Source of the DNA: an uncultured Halieaceae bacterium
GTDB taxonomy: Bacteria; Pseudomonadota; Gammaproteobacteria; Pseudomonadales; Halieaceae
NCBI GenBank assembly: GCA_913057135.1
Contig: CAJXNM010000007.1
Coordinates: forward strand, 16,202 to 80,201
Direction of reading: 5' to 3'
Length of the DNA: 64,000 nt
Notes under the pieces: model-generated
What the model saw: the letters and a program-made list of their open reading frames with translations, nothing else
What the model was told of the DNA's origin: nothing
The model's database searches: none
Part shown: positions 1-8,757 of the stretch, piece by piece
Layout: each line of letters opens with the position of its first letter
Numbering within the stretch: position 1 is the first letter of the stretch
Program-made: the position numbers and the translations under genes

Positions 1-1
1 T

Positions 2-322
2 GAACTGCAGGCCACGGGTTTAGTGCGCTACAGCTACGATGCCATGGGTGGCACTATGGCCGTTCAGGCAGATGTAAGTTACTCCGATGAGTACTACTAC
101 AACCTGCGTAACTTCGATGCGGATAAATTCCCCAGCTACACTGTGGTGAATGCACAAATCAGCTACGAGGTAAGTGACTGGCTAGCGACCTTATCGGTGC
201 GTAACCTCACCGATGAGCGACCCGGCATTCAGGGCTTCGACTTGGCAACCCTCTGCGGCTGCAACGAAGTAGCCTACAAAGCGCCCCGCTACTACGCCTT
301 CAGTATTCGCAAGGAGTTTTAA
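2..322 (+). CDS. TonB-dependent receptor, C-terminal fragment
   Basis: The last 107 codons of an outer-membrane receptor; the gene begins before the window. Alternating hydrophobic and aromatic residues, the motif SVRNLTDERPGIQG and the C-terminus YYAFSIRKEF are typical of the last beta-strands of a TonB-dependent barrel, where a terminal aromatic residue serves as the Bam recognition signal. Such proteins import siderophores, vitamins, sugars or other large nutrients using TonB energy. The substrate cannot be read from this fragment. Its TAA overlaps the next ATG (TAATG), so it is translationally coupled to the following subunit gene, and its ligand may be a substrate of the GMC oxidoreductase beyond. 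Confidence 0.85.
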   Translation, partial: ELQATGLVRYSYDAMGGTMAVQADVSYSDEYYYNLRNFDADKFPSYTVVNAQISYEVSDWLATLSVRNLTDERPGIQGFDLATLCGCNEVAYKAPRYYAFSIRKEF

Positions 323-897
323 TGGCACGACCGTCGGTGTCTAAGGTAACAACCACAACAACGGCCAGGGATGGCCAACTCACCCGACGGGATACTCTCC
401 GGATGGGCGCCCTGTGCGCCTCATTCTGTATCGCAGGCGACTGGTTAACGACCTCACCTGCTCAGGCCAAAGCCCTGGGATTCACACCCCAGGTGCTCAG
501 TTCTCAGCAACTGGCGCAGCTGGCAGCGCTGGCTGATGCTCTTGTACCCGGCGCTGCCGAGGCGGGGGTTGATGCCTACATCGATGCCCAGTTAAACGCT
601 GGCGCTGACTCGATGTTACTGGCGAAGTACGTGGGGGTAGCGCCCCCCGATCAGGCTGGCTTCTACGGTGCTATCGCCGACGCCGTCGCCCACGCTGTGG
701 CCAACGGCACTGCAATTAAGGACTTACCTGCAGCCATGCTGACCGACAGCGTCCCCCATTGGCAGGGACCACCTGCAAGCTATGCCCTATTCGTGCTTCG
801 AGCCGATGCCCTCGACGTCACCTGGGGCACGGACACCGGCTATGCAGCGCTAGGTATCCCTTATCATGCACACATCATGCCGCCGTCTTCCTGGTGA
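322..897 (+). CDS. Tat-exported small subunit, gluconate 2-dehydrogenase subunit 3-like
   Basis: A 191-residue protein with a twin-arginine leader (LTRRDTLRMGALCASF, about residues 20-36) ending near AQA, so export by the Tat system is expected. The mature part, with the pattern LAALADALVPGAAEAGVDAYID, resembles the gluconate 2-dehydrogenase subunit 3 family, the small gamma partner of periplasmic FAD-dependent GMC dehydrogenases. In that family the small subunit carries the Tat signal and the flavoprotein is co-exported folded. Neighbours agree: the start overlaps the receptor stop and the GMC gene starts 5 bp after this stop. No cytochrome c subunit follows. The family assignment rests on residue pattern and context. 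Confidence 0.7.
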   Translation: MARPSVSKVTTTTTARDGQLTRRDTLRMGALCASFCIAGDWLTTSPAQAKALGFTPQVLSSQQLAQLAALADALVPGAAEAGVDAYIDAQLNAGADSMLLAKYVGVAPPDQAGFYGAIADAVAHAVANGTAIKDLPAAMLTDSVPHWQGPPASYALFVLRADALDVTWGTDTGYAALGIPYHAHIMPPSSW

Positions 898-902
898 CGT
901 TC

Positions 903-2471
903 ATGGTGAGCCCCCTGATTGCAACCGATCACGAACGCAACACACCCGATACCATCATTGTCGGTGCCGGTGCTGCCGGGCTGTTACTCGCTGCGCGACT
1001 AGCCGAGGCCGGTGAGCGGGTGGTGGTCATTGAGGCCGGTCCCGAGCGAACATTAGATCAATTGTGGTCGTCGCAGATTTGGGCCCGTCGCTTAAAGTGG
1101 AGCGGCGCCCCAGTGGAAGAAAGTGGTGATCACAAGGTGGGCCACGCCTTCAATGCTGGCATGGGCACCGGCGGCTCAGCCTTGCATCATTACGGTGTAT
1201 GGCTGCGCTTACACCCGGGGGATTTTCAGATAGCCAGCGACCATCAGCGGGGCCTCGACTGGCCCTTTGCTTATGACGAACTGCGGCCCTACTACGACCG
1301 AGTACAAACTGAAGTCGGATTAAGTGGCGACGCCAATGCAGAAGTTTGGCGACCACCGGGCGCACCCTACCCTATGGGACCACTGCCCGTGTTTGCCCAA
1401 GGTAAGGTGTTAGCGAAGGGTTTTAAGGCACAGGGGAAGCGCGTTGCACCGCTGCCCCTCGCAATCAATAGCAGCAGCTACCACGGCCGAGCGCCCTGTC
1501 AATTCGATGGCTGGTGTGACGCCGGCTGCCCCATCGGCGCACTGGCCAATCCTTTGGTTACCTGGTTGCCCAGGGCGCAAAAAGCGGGGGTCGAGTTGCG
1601 CCATAACACCCGAGCGCTGCGCGTAGAGCGGGATCCCAATAAGCCTGAACGCATTGAAGCGCTTGTGGTCAGTGGCCCAGATGGCCGACAACGGCTGCAC
1701 GCAAAACGTTTTATCATTGCCGCGTTCACAGTGCAGAGCACGCGCATCTTGCTGAACTCTATCGGTGACAAGCCCGCCCCAGGTAATCGCCACGATCAGT
1801 TGGGTCGGTATTTAACAACACACCCGGCCACCACCGTGTTTGGTTTGTTTGATGAGCCCACACTGCCGCACCTTGGGGTGTCAGCGGGGCAACTGATCAG
1901 CCACGATGACTACGATGATAAATCTGCCGCCGGCGGCTGGGGTTCATCCCAGTGGCTGATTGCCCACGCTATCAAACCCAATGACTTGTTGGGCTATGCC
2001 ACGGGGCGGCCCGATATTCACGGCCCGGAATTAAAGCCTTGGCTTGAGCGAGCCGCCCAACACTTGGGCAATATGACGGTTGTATGCGAAGACATTCCAC
2101 TGGCTAGCAACCGGATAACCCTCGGTAGCAGTGTCGATAACGACGGAGTGCCCATTGCCGCGACACACCATGATTTACATCCCGATGCCCGAAGTCGATG
2201 GCAACAACGCACCACTGAAGGACAGGCTTTGATGCGCGCTGCCGGGGCCACCGACGTGTGGCAGGGCCCCATGGCGCCTATGCATATTATGGGCGGTACA
2301 GTGATGGGAGCCGATGAAACATCATCAGTCACCGACCCCTGGGGCCGGGTTCACGATACCGAGAACCTGTACATATCCGGACCCAGCTTATTTCCCAGTT
2401 CCGGTGCAGTGAATCCTACGTTTACACTGAGCGCCCTGGCGTGGCGTCAGGCAGATCATTTAATCACTTAG
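903..2471 (+). CDS. GMC-family FAD-dependent oxidoreductase
   Basis: A 522-residue flavoprotein. The N-terminal Rossmann motif IIVGAGAAGLLLAARLAEAG (about residues 18-37) binds the ADP part of FAD. The C-terminus has the GMC catalytic signature, with a His in HIMGGTVMG (about 461) and an Asn in NPTFT (about 504). A Cys-rich CQFDGWCDAGCPIGA stretch resembles the segment in glucose/gluconate dehydrogenase-type members. The ORF track opens at 759, but that would overlap the small subunit by 139 bp; ATG 903 lies just before the FAD motif and 5 bp after the small-subunit stop. The protein lacks its own signal peptide, consistent with hitchhiking through Tat with the upstream subunit. An alcohol, sugar or sterol substrate is possible; none can be chosen. 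Confidence 0.85.
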   Translation: MVSPLIATDHERNTPDTIIVGAGAAGLLLAARLAEAGERVVVIEAGPERTLDQLWSSQIWARRLKWSGAPVEESGDHKVGHAFNAGMGTGGSALHHYGVWLRLHPGDFQIASDHQRGLDWPFAYDELRPYYDRVQTEVGLSGDANAEVWRPPGAPYPMGPLPVFAQGKVLAKGFKAQGKRVAPLPLAINSSSYHGRAPCQFDGWCDAGCPIGALANPLVTWLPRAQKAGVELRHNTRALRVERDPNKPERIEALVVSGPDGRQRLHAKRFIIAAFTVQSTRILLNSIGDKPAPGNRHDQLGRYLTTHPATTVFGLFDEPTLPHLGVSAGQLISHDDYDDKSAAGGWGSSQWLIAHAIKPNDLLGYATGRPDIHGPELKPWLERAAQHLGNMTVVCEDIPLASNRITLGSSVDNDGVPIAATHHDLHPDARSRWQQRTTEGQALMRAAGATDVWQGPMAPMHIMGGTVMGADETSSVTDPWGRVHDTENLYISGPSLFPSSGAVNPTFTLSALAWRQADHLIT

Positions 2472-2596
2472 CTCGTTAATCGCCACTGAGCCCCTGTAAG
2501 AACCCATCGCTTTTTCGTTGTCAGATCACCTTGTGACGCTGCTGGGTTTACAATGGCAGCCCCAACATTAACCCATAACGACAATAGGAACTTGGT

Positions 2597-4696
2597 ATGT
2601 CCTCACCCGTAAGCTATGCCCTACACGATACCGTCGGTGTCATCACTATCGACAATCCTCCGGTCAACGCCTTGTCCCAGGCCGTACGTGCGGGCATTGT
2701 CGATGCCCTAGAACAGGCCGCTAGTGATAGCTCTGAAGCTGTTGTCATTGCATGCGCTGGCCGCACCTTCATAGCCGGTGCCGACATCACCGAATTTGGC
2801 CGACCACCCCAAGAACCTTTCCTGCCCTTTTTGCTCGATCAGCTTGAACAGCACCCCAAGCTGACGGTAGCTGCGATTCACGGTACCGCCCTCGGTGGCG
2901 GTCTTGAAACCGCGCTGGCCTGTAACTATCGCATGGCCCTAAGCAGCGCCAAGGTCGGTTTACCCGAAGTCAAACTAGGATTGCTACCCGGGGCTGGCGG
3001 CACCCAGCGCTTGCCACGGGTCGCGGGTGCTCAAGCGGCCATCACCATGATTGGCAGCGGTGATCCTGTATCGGCATCGAAAGCATTAGCGTGGTCTGTG
3101 ATCGATCGGGTTGTCAATGATGATTTGCTAACGGAAGCCATTAGCTGGGCCAAAGAACTCGTGGCCAGTGGTGCGCCCCAGCGCAAGGCCTGCGATGAGA
3201 CCTTCACCCTCAGCGATGACGATCGTCAATTAATCGAGACCACACGGCAGGCACTTAACAAGAAAACCCGCGGAGAATTCGCGCCCCAGCGGGCACTCGA
3301 CTGCATTGTGGCGGCAGCTGAGCTTGATTTCAAAGCAGGACTAAAGCGTGAGCGAGAGCTATTTATAGAGTGCATGAGTAACCCTCAGGCGGCGGCCATG
3401 CAGCATATGTTCTTCGCCGAGCGAGAAGCCGCAAAAGTCGATGGTCTCGATCGCAACACACCCAAAGTTACTATCCAAAAGGTGGGCATCATTGGTGCTG
3501 GCACTATGGGCGGCGGTATCGCCATGTGTTTTGCCCAAGCGGGTATGCACGTCACCTTGCTCGATCGCGACGAGGACGCGGTGGCACAGGGCATCGCACG
3601 TATCGAAAAAAACTATGCCATCAGTGTGAAGCGGGGACGACTCACGGACGATCAGGTCAGTGCCATTATGGGGAACATAACCCCTGCCACTGACTATCAA
3701 GCCCTGGCCGATGCCGACCTGGTAATCGAGGCGGTCTTTGAGAACCTTGCGATTAAACAGGATGTATTCCGCACACTCGATGGTATCTGCAAAGACGGCG
3801 CTATTCTGGCTACCAACACCTCTTATCAAGACGTCAACGCCATTGCCGCAGTCACACAACGGCCCGAATGGGTCTTGGGCATGCACTTTTTCTCCCCAGC
3901 CAACGTGATGCGCTTGCTTGAGGTGGTACGCGGTGAGAAAAGTAATGACACCGTGATCGCCACAGCCATGGCCGTGGCGAAGACCATTGGCAAAACCCCG
4001 GTGTTGGCCGGTGTTTGCTACGGTTTCATTGGCAACCGTATGCTGCAGCCCTACTTCCGCGAAACGTCTTTGTGTCTCATTGAAGGGGCTACCCCTGCAC
4101 AAATCGACGGTGCCATGGAGCGTTGGGGCATGGCCATGGGGCCACTGGCGGTTGGTGACCTAGCCGGTCTGGATATTGGCTACAAGGCCCGCGAGCAACT
4201 GAGTGACGCCGAGAAAGGTAACCCCGCCAGCTATCTGGTCGCCGACCGGTTGGTAGAGGCCGGTCGCCTGGGCCAAAAGAGTGGCGCAGGCTATTACCGT
4301 TACGACCCAGAGACCCGTGCACGACTCGATGACCCGGACGTTATGGCTATCGTCGAAGCGACCAGTGCCGAGTTAGGTATTACCCGTCGCGCGATTAGTG
4401 ATGAAGAGATCGTTGATCGACTGACATTAGCACTGGCGAACGAGGGTGCGCGTATTCTTGAAGAAGGCATCGCTCAGCGGGCCAGCGACATCGACGTTGT
4501 ATACATCTATGGCTATGGGTTCCCCCGCTTCAAGGGTGGTCCAATGCACAATGCTGAAGCACGGGGTATCGCCGAGGTAGTCGCGCGCATCAATGAGTTT
4601 GCAGAAACCTTGTCTGCCGAAAACTGGCAGCCCTCGCAACTGCTACTGGACTTGGCGGCCAGTGGCGGCAAGCTGCGGGACGTAAAGGCGCACTAA
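2597..4696 (+). CDS. Multifunctional enoyl-CoA hydratase / 3-hydroxyacyl-CoA dehydrogenase
   Basis: A 699-residue FadJ/FadB-type enzyme for beta-oxidation: it hydrates trans-2-enoyl-CoA and oxidises the 3-hydroxyacyl-CoA with NAD. The N-terminal crotonase domain (about 1-190) has the oxyanion-hole motifs [14 protein letters not shown] and [17 protein letters not shown] and the [16 protein letters not shown] helix with the catalytic Glu. The NAD-binding domain starts at [14 protein letters not shown] (about 296) and carries [11 protein letters not shown] with the active-site His. Two C-terminal dehydrogenase domains follow. Length and arrangement fit the monofunctional-chain (peroxisomal-type) relatives as well as FadJ. 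There is no thiolase partner beside it. ATG 2597 has an AGGA ribosome site 7 bp upstream. The gene appears monocistronic. Confidence 0.9.
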   Translation: MSSPVSYALHDTVGVITIDNPPVNALSQAVRAGIVDALEQAASDSSEAVVIACAGRTFIAGADITEFGRPPQEPFLPFLLDQLEQHPKLTVAAIHGTALGGGLETALACNYRMALSSAKVGLPEVKLGLLPGAGGTQRLPRVAGAQAAITMIGSGDPVSASKALAWSVIDRVVNDDLLTEAISWAKELVASGAPQRKACDETFTLSDDDRQLIETTRQALNKKTRGEFAPQRALDCIVAAAELDFKAGLKRERELFIECMSNPQAAAMQHMFFAEREAAKVDGLDRNTPKVTIQKVGIIGAGTMGGGIAMCFAQAGMHVTLLDRDEDAVAQGIARIEKNYAISVKRGRLTDDQVSAIMGNITPATDYQALADADLVIEAVFENLAIKQDVFRTLDGICKDGAILATNTSYQDVNAIAAVTQRPEWVLGMHFFSPANVMRLLEVVRGEKSNDTVIATAMAVAKTIGKTPVLAGVCYGFIGNRMLQPYFRETSLCLIEGATPAQIDGAMERWGMAMGPLAVGDLAGLDIGYKAREQLSDAEKGNPASYLVADRLVEAGRLGQKSGAGYYRYDPETRARLDDPDVMAIVEATSAELGITRRAISDEEIVDRLTLALANEGARILEEGIAQRASDIDVVYIYGYGFPRFKGGPMHNAEARGIAEVVARINEFAETLSAENWQPSQLLLDLAASGGKLRDVKAH

Positions 4697-4711
4697 GTCC
4701 TTGCCATGTAG

Positions 4712-4741
4712 GGTGTGGGGCCTGTGGGCGGGCTCCACACC
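4712..4741 (+). terminator. Strong hairpin after the beta-oxidation gene
   Basis: GGTGTGGGGCC and GGCTCCACACC form an 11-bp stem (one G-U pair) with an 8-nt loop, starting 16 bp after the stop codon. No T-run follows, so it is either an imperfect intrinsic terminator or a 3'-end stabilising hairpin. Confidence 0.4.
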
Positions 4742-4773
4742 GTGCCTATCAGTTCAAATGGCCGAAAATTCCA

Positions 4774-4956
4774 TCAGCGAGTGGTTCGCTTGAAGGGGAA
4801 ATTACGTTTTCTCCGCCAAAAAATGCCGGACCAAAAGAGACCCTCAAACATCATTCCTAGGGCGATGAAAACGACACCTCCAACTGGAACGCCAAACGAG
4901 TAACAGGCTATTGCGGCGAAGGAACAAACAACGACGATTCCGATTCTTAGGATCAT
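4774..4956 (-). CDS. Small predicted membrane protein
   Basis: I do not recognise this 60-residue ORF. It has two hydrophobic segments (ILRIGIVVVCSFAAIACYSF and VPVGGVVFIALGMMFEGLFW) and ends in a positively charged tail (RRKRNFPFKRTTR), a layout of many tiny two-helix membrane proteins. The ORF track starts at a TTG (4983); ATG 4956, preceded by GGGTAAGT, gives a cleaner start at the first membrane helix. It lies downstream of the FitB-like toxin on the same strand in a lower-GC patch, so it may be accessory DNA. Function unknown; it could also be chance, though the amphipathic layout argues against that. Confidence 0.4.
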   Translation of the reverse strand: MILRIGIVVVCSFAAIACYSFGVPVGGVVFIALGMMFEGLFWSGIFWRRKRNFPFKRTTR

Positions 4957-5001
4957 ACTTACCCGCGCTCGATTTCGGTGCAAGTTGCAACCACTAGACC
5001 A

Positions 5002-5454
5002 CTACCTTGGCCCGTTTCTGGCTGTAAAGGGGTCAAGTACACGCACCCCTGATTGCACGAAATCCTTATGGTTACGGGTGACGACCGTTAATTCGTAGAC
5101 CAATGCCGTAGCGGCGATTTGCTTGTCCAAAGCGTTTTCCGGATGCGGTACACGCAATCGACCCCAGAGTTGGGCAATGTCGTGATTAATGTCGAGGATA
5201 TGATCCTGATGCTCTGCTAGCAGGGCGTCTAGCCATTTCTCTAGCTGATTCGCTTGACGTATATCACCTCTGTAACGCACCAACTCGACACCCCGACGCA
5301 GTTCACCGACGGTGACAACCGAAATGAATACTTGTGCGTTCTCTTCTATAACCCGCTTGAAGAATGACAGCACTCCTTTATTCGCCTTTGACTTTTTCCG
5401 TACCTCGCTGATGACGTTGGTATCAACTAAATACACGGTCGATACCAACTTCAT
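5002..5454 (-). CDS. PIN-domain toxin, VapC/FitB type
   Basis: A 150-residue PIN-domain RNase. The acidic active-site pattern is visible: Asp in YLVDTNVISEVR, Glu in TVGELRRG, Asp in ALDKQIAATAL and a C-terminal TRNHKDF. The family cleaves tRNA or other RNA with Mg and is held inactive by the cognate antitoxin. The coding region overlaps the antitoxin end by 32 bp, typical of co-translated type II pairs. The GAGG nearest the start lies directly against ATG 5454 but 6 bp from the in-frame TTG at 5448, so the true start may be TTG. It sits in a lower-GC patch between two core acyl-CoA genes, suggesting acquisition. Confidence 0.85.
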   Translation of the reverse strand: MKLVSTVYLVDTNVISEVRKKSKANKGVLSFFKRVIEENAQVFISVVTVGELRRGVELVRYRGDIRQANQLEKWLDALLAEHQDHILDINHDIAQLWGRLRVPHPENALDKQIAATALVYELTVVTRNHKDFVQSGVRVLDPFTARNGPR

Positions 5455-5659
5455 CCTCTACCCGTCGGAAATCCTCATCCGTTCCGACGTTGGGCATGGA
5501 CTTAAGTATTTCCGCGAAGCTCTTCCCCTTGGGCTTTAGTAATAGCGTTTCGAGCAAGACCCGGTGCTCTGCCTCCGCACTTCGACCATGTTGTGCCGCA
5601 CGTTGCTTGAGAGCATCGACAATGCGTTGATCCAAGTTTCTAACCACAAGATTTGCCAT
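5423..5659 (-). CDS. Ribbon-helix-helix antitoxin, FitA/VapB type
   Basis: A 78-residue antitoxin. The N-terminus MANLVVRNLDQRIVDALKQR is the FitA-like ribbon-helix-helix DNA-binding fold; the C-terminal half (PKGKSFAEILKSMPNV onward) is the flexible segment expected to wrap the PIN toxin. The ORF track extends the frame upstream to 5776, but ATG 5659 has an AGGAAG ribosome site and begins exactly at the conserved domain, so the longer version is rejected. In this family the antitoxin alone, and more strongly with the toxin, represses its own promoter. Confidence 0.85.
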   Translation of the reverse strand: MANLVVRNLDQRIVDALKQRAAQHGRSAEAEHRVLLETLLLKPKGKSFAEILKSMPNVGTDEDFRRVEDEVGIDRVFS

Positions 5660-5734
5660 ATTGTCTTCCTGTTTATTGATAAAAAACGATAGCAATGCTA
5701 GCAACCTAAGCACGAGGCTACAATCATCGATAGC
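5660..5734 (-). promoter_or_regulatory. Candidate promoter/operator of the FitAB-type pair
   Basis: Read on the minus strand, TTGCTA and TATCAA are spaced 17 bp apart just upstream of the antitoxin ribosome site. The heptamer GCTATCG occurs twice (reverse complement at 5687-5693 and 5728-5734), 41 bp apart, and GCTATCGATGATTGTAGC around the distal copy is an interrupted inverted repeat. These are plausible operator half-sites for the antitoxin. Assignment is inference. Confidence 0.35.
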
Positions 5735-6113
5735 GTCCGCGATTAACCTAGTCCCCACTCGCCAATCTGGCTCCATAAGCCTACGTCTGGGGACAAAATA
5801 GTTTTGAGGGTCATATAAGTGAAGGTGTAGGACGACCCAGACACGGGCAATGCCTTACGGCGCAAGAAGTCTTGAAGCATTGTCTGAGTTCTTGAGACTG
5901 GAAATACCATCGGTTTTTTTGCTGGTTGCTTTCGTTACTTGGGTGCAATGCACCTGTGTGCCTAACAGATATGCGCCCCACCCTTATGGGGAGTTTAGTT
6001 AACCCACCCACTTTGCCAGTTTACCGGTATCGGCTACACTAACATTTTAGACTTAAAGTATTTGTCGACACGCTAACGCCGACGGCGGCGGCTGACACAG
6101 GGAGAAGATCACC
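5735..6113. other. Intergenic region with candidate gcdH promoter
   Basis: No convincing gene is seen here; the 66-aa minus ORF (5811-6011) has no recognisable features. A sigma70-like promoter is visible for the downstream gene: TTGCCA (6013-6018), a 16-bp spacer and TACACT (6035-6040), giving a leader of about 70 nt before ATG 6114. Confidence 0.4.
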
Positions 6114-7298
6114 ATGGCAGGACAAACACGCTGGACCAAACTCGATTGGGCCGATCCGTTCGAGCTAGATGCGCAGCTCACCGAGGAACAGCGTATGGTT
6201 CGCGACAGCGCTCGCCAGTATGCCGAAACCAAACTGCTGCCGCGCGTTAAAGAAGCCTTCCGCAACGAGCACACCGATATCGCTATTTTCAAAGAGATGG
6301 GCGAGCTCGGCTTGTTGGGTTCCACCATCGATGGCTACGGTTGTCCCGGCGTCGATTATGTCTCCTACGGTTTGGTAGCCCGCGAGGTTGAGCGCGTTGA
6401 TTCCGGCTATCGATCGATGCTTAGCGTGCAGTCATCACTCGTGATGTACCCCATTTATGCCTACGGTAGCGAGCAGCAGCGCGAAAAATATCTGCCCAAG
6501 CTAGCCACCGGCGAGTGGATCGGTTGCTTTGGTTTAACCGAGCCCGATCACGGCTCTGACCCCGGCGGCATGGTAACCCGCGCCCGCAGTACCGACGGCG
6601 GCTACCGCCTAACCGGTGCCAAAATGTGGATATCCAACAGCCCCTTCGCTGATGTCTTCGTGGTATGGGCAAAAACCGATGACAACGTCATTCGGGGTTT
6701 CATTCTAGAAAAAGGCATGCCCGGGCTCAGCGCGCCAAAAATTGAGGGTAAGCTTGCGCTGCGCGCATCGACCACCGGTGAAATTGTGATGGATGATGTG
6801 TTTGTGCCCGAAGAAAACCTACTACCCAATGTCAGCGGTTTGAAGGGACCATTCGGCTGCCTGAACAATGCCCGTTACGGAATTGCCTGGGGAGTGATGG
6901 GCGCTGCCGAGACCTGTTGGCACACTGCGCGCCAATACACCCTCGATCGCCAACAGTTTGGACGTCCCCTGGCTGCCAATCAGCTCATTCAACTGAAACT
7001 AGCAGACATGCAAACCGAAATTGGTATTGCCCTACAGGGCTGTTTGCGTGCGGGCCAAATGCTATCGGCGGGTGCCGTATCGCCAGACCTTATCAGCCTC
7101 ATTAAGCGTAATTCCTGCGGCAAAGCCCTCGATATTGCGCGCAAAGCGAGGGATATGTTGGGGGGTAACGGTATTTCGGACGACTACCCCGTCATGCGCC
7201 ACATGATGAACCTAGAGGTCGTGAATACCTACGAAGGTACCCACGACATCCATGCGCTCATTCTCGGACGTAGCCAGACCGATATTCCTGCGTTCTAA
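6114..7298 (+). CDS. gcdH: Glutaryl-CoA dehydrogenase
   Basis: A 394-residue acyl-CoA dehydrogenase family flavoprotein that oxidatively decarboxylates glutaryl-CoA to crotonyl-CoA in lysine/tryptophan catabolism. FAD-contact segments [16 protein letters not shown] and [16 protein letters not shown] are present, and the catalytic Glu is in [15 protein letters not shown] (about residue 374). Length and the opening [20 protein letters not shown] agree well with GcdH rather than a generic acyl-CoA dehydrogenase. A GGGAGAAG ribosome site lies 7 bp before ATG 6114. No LysR regulator or CoA transferase lies beside it. Its product, crotonyl-CoA, is a substrate for the multifunctional enzyme encoded at 2597, although the two are separated by the accessory patch. 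Confidence 0.93.
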   Translation: MAGQTRWTKLDWADPFELDAQLTEEQRMVRDSARQYAETKLLPRVKEAFRNEHTDIAIFKEMGELGLLGSTIDGYGCPGVDYVSYGLVAREVERVDSGYRSMLSVQSSLVMYPIYAYGSEQQREKYLPKLATGEWIGCFGLTEPDHGSDPGGMVTRARSTDGGYRLTGAKMWISNSPFADVFVVWAKTDDNVIRGFILEKGMPGLSAPKIEGKLALRASTTGEIVMDDVFVPEENLLPNVSGLKGPFGCLNNARYGIAWGVMGAAETCWHTARQYTLDRQQFGRPLAANQLIQLKLADMQTEIGIALQGCLRAGQMLSAGAVSPDLISLIKRNSCGKALDIARKARDMLGGNGISDDYPVMRHMMNLEVVNTYEGTHDIHALILGRSQTDIPAF

Positions 7299-7342
7299 GG
7301 GCCTGGCAAGGGCTTAGATGGCAACGTGCCGAGTAAACGTGG

Positions 7343-8581
7343 TCATGACCATAGCGCCCCAACGGGTACAGCGTAAAGGTTGTCTCCAAAGGCTGTTGTG
7401 TGATCCCCGTCATACAGCAAAACGCCGATCTTGAAACGGTCGCCGGCCACGGATTGAAAACGTTTCAGCCCGATGAAATCCTTTTCGCTCAAGGTCGACG
7501 CTGCCTTTATTTCGACAGCAAAGCAATCACCGACCGCGTTCTCGATAATTACATCAACTTCCACTTTGTCTTTGTCTCGGTAGTGGTAAAAACGCAACGG
7601 TTCATCTAGCCAAACCGCTTGCTTGCATAATTCGTTATAAACGAAGGATTCCAACAACAAACCAAAATCCGCCGGCTGTTTGAGCAGTCGGTCACGATTA
7701 AGGCCGCGCACAGCGCACATCAAACCGGTATCGATGGAATGCAGTTTAGGCGTCTTCACCAGCCGCTTATATTCGTTGGAATGCCATGCTGGTAATTGCC
7801 CCACCAGAAACAGCTGCTCCAGCAGAGCCATATATTTTTTGATAGTTAGCCGATCCAGCCCCAGTTTGCCTCCCAATTCGGTGAGATTGACCAGCTTACC
7901 TGCGTAAAAAGCTGTGAGACTTAGCAATTTGATCATTAAATCCGGATGATCGATGTGGCCCAAATCGCGAATGTCGCGTTGTACCAGAGTATTTAGATAT
8001 TGCCGATGCCACGCTTGGCGGCGTCGTTCACTGACACGCTGTAGCGGTTCAGGAAAACAACCGGTGACCAATCGGTCCAGGATGTGCTCTCTAATGCGGA
8101 TGGATTGAGCTGAAGGTGCTTCCTGATTCAATAGCTTAGATAGAAATGCCGCTTGCCGCCCTTGGATCTCACACTCAGAGAGTGTCATCAAGCGCACCGA
8201 TTCCATGCGGCCCGCCAACGAGTCGGAGAGTCTTGGCAGTAGCAAAGCGTTGGCGGAACCCGTCAGTAAAAAACGGCCCGGAGAGCGGTGCTCGTCCACC
8301 GCCTGTTTGATGGAAACAAACAACTCTGGCAGCCGTTGGACCTCATCGAGGGCAATGCGCGTGGCTGGCAGGTTTCGAATAAAGCCCACCGGGTCGGCTT
8401 GGGCAATCTCAAACTGGGATTGGTCATCTAATGTGATGTAAGTCCATTGCTCAGAACCCATGTCAGCCATCAAGGTCTTTACCAAAGTGGTTTTACCAAC
8501 CTGACGAGGTCCCATAATGAAGACGACGGGCGTGTCGCTCATCGCCTCCATAACATGGCGCTTGGAGTACCGGGGAAACAT
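7343..8581 (-). CDS. AAA ATPase with DUF4143 domain
   Basis: A 412-residue P-loop ATPase. Walker A is GPRQVGKTTL (about 24-33), Walker B is IALDEVQRLPEL and the sensor-like LLTGSANALLLPRL follows. The C-terminal DUF4143 part holds KVEVDVIIENAVGDCFAVEIK, an Asp-x-Glu-x-Lys arrangement of the PD-(D/E)XK nuclease-like fold. These common stand-alone proteins have no established function; defence or transport roles have been suggested for the family. It is convergent with gcdH and separated from the next gene by about 175 bp. It is intact and patchily distributed in bacteria, so it may be part of an accessory insertion. Confidence 0.85.
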   Translation of the reverse strand: MFPRYSKRHVMEAMSDTPVVFIMGPRQVGKTTLVKTLMADMGSEQWTYITLDDQSQFEIAQADPVGFIRNLPATRIALDEVQRLPELFVSIKQAVDEHRSPGRFLLTGSANALLLPRLSDSLAGRMESVRLMTLSECEIQGRQAAFLSKLLNQEAPSAQSIRIREHILDRLVTGCFPEPLQRVSERRRQAWHRQYLNTLVQRDIRDLGHIDHPDLMIKLLSLTAFYAGKLVNLTELGGKLGLDRLTIKKYMALLEQLFLVGQLPAWHSNEYKRLVKTPKLHSIDTGLMCAVRGLNRDRLLKQPADFGLLLESFVYNELCKQAVWLDEPLRFYHYRDKDKVEVDVIIENAVGDCFAVEIKAASTLSEKDFIGLKRFQSVAGDRFKIGVLLYDGDHTTAFGDNLYAVPVGALWS

Positions 8582-8757
8582 AGGAGGACCTCCGGCTAAA
8601 CGGAACTTTGTTGTCGGCTATTCGTTATTATAGCTCCGTCTAATCGATACCAGAAGACCGTCCAATCGTTATTGTGTTTTCTCTCTAAAGGTGGAGAACT
8701 CAGCGCATACAAACCACGCAACCAGACTGGCAACCCCCATTTCTAATGACATAAAAC

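Noticed and set aside
759-902. Upstream extension of the GMC oxidoreductase
   Set aside because: It overlaps the small subunit by 139 bp and adds sequence before the FAD motif unlike the family; ATG 903 is preferred.
3359-4102. A 247-aa minus-strand ORF inside the beta-oxidation gene
   Set aside because: It lies wholly antisense to a well-supported gene and has no recognisable domain; a codon-bias shadow.
5811-6011. A 66-aa minus ORF upstream of gcdH
   Set aside because: No recognisable features, and it ends at the likely gcdH promoter; treated as non-coding.
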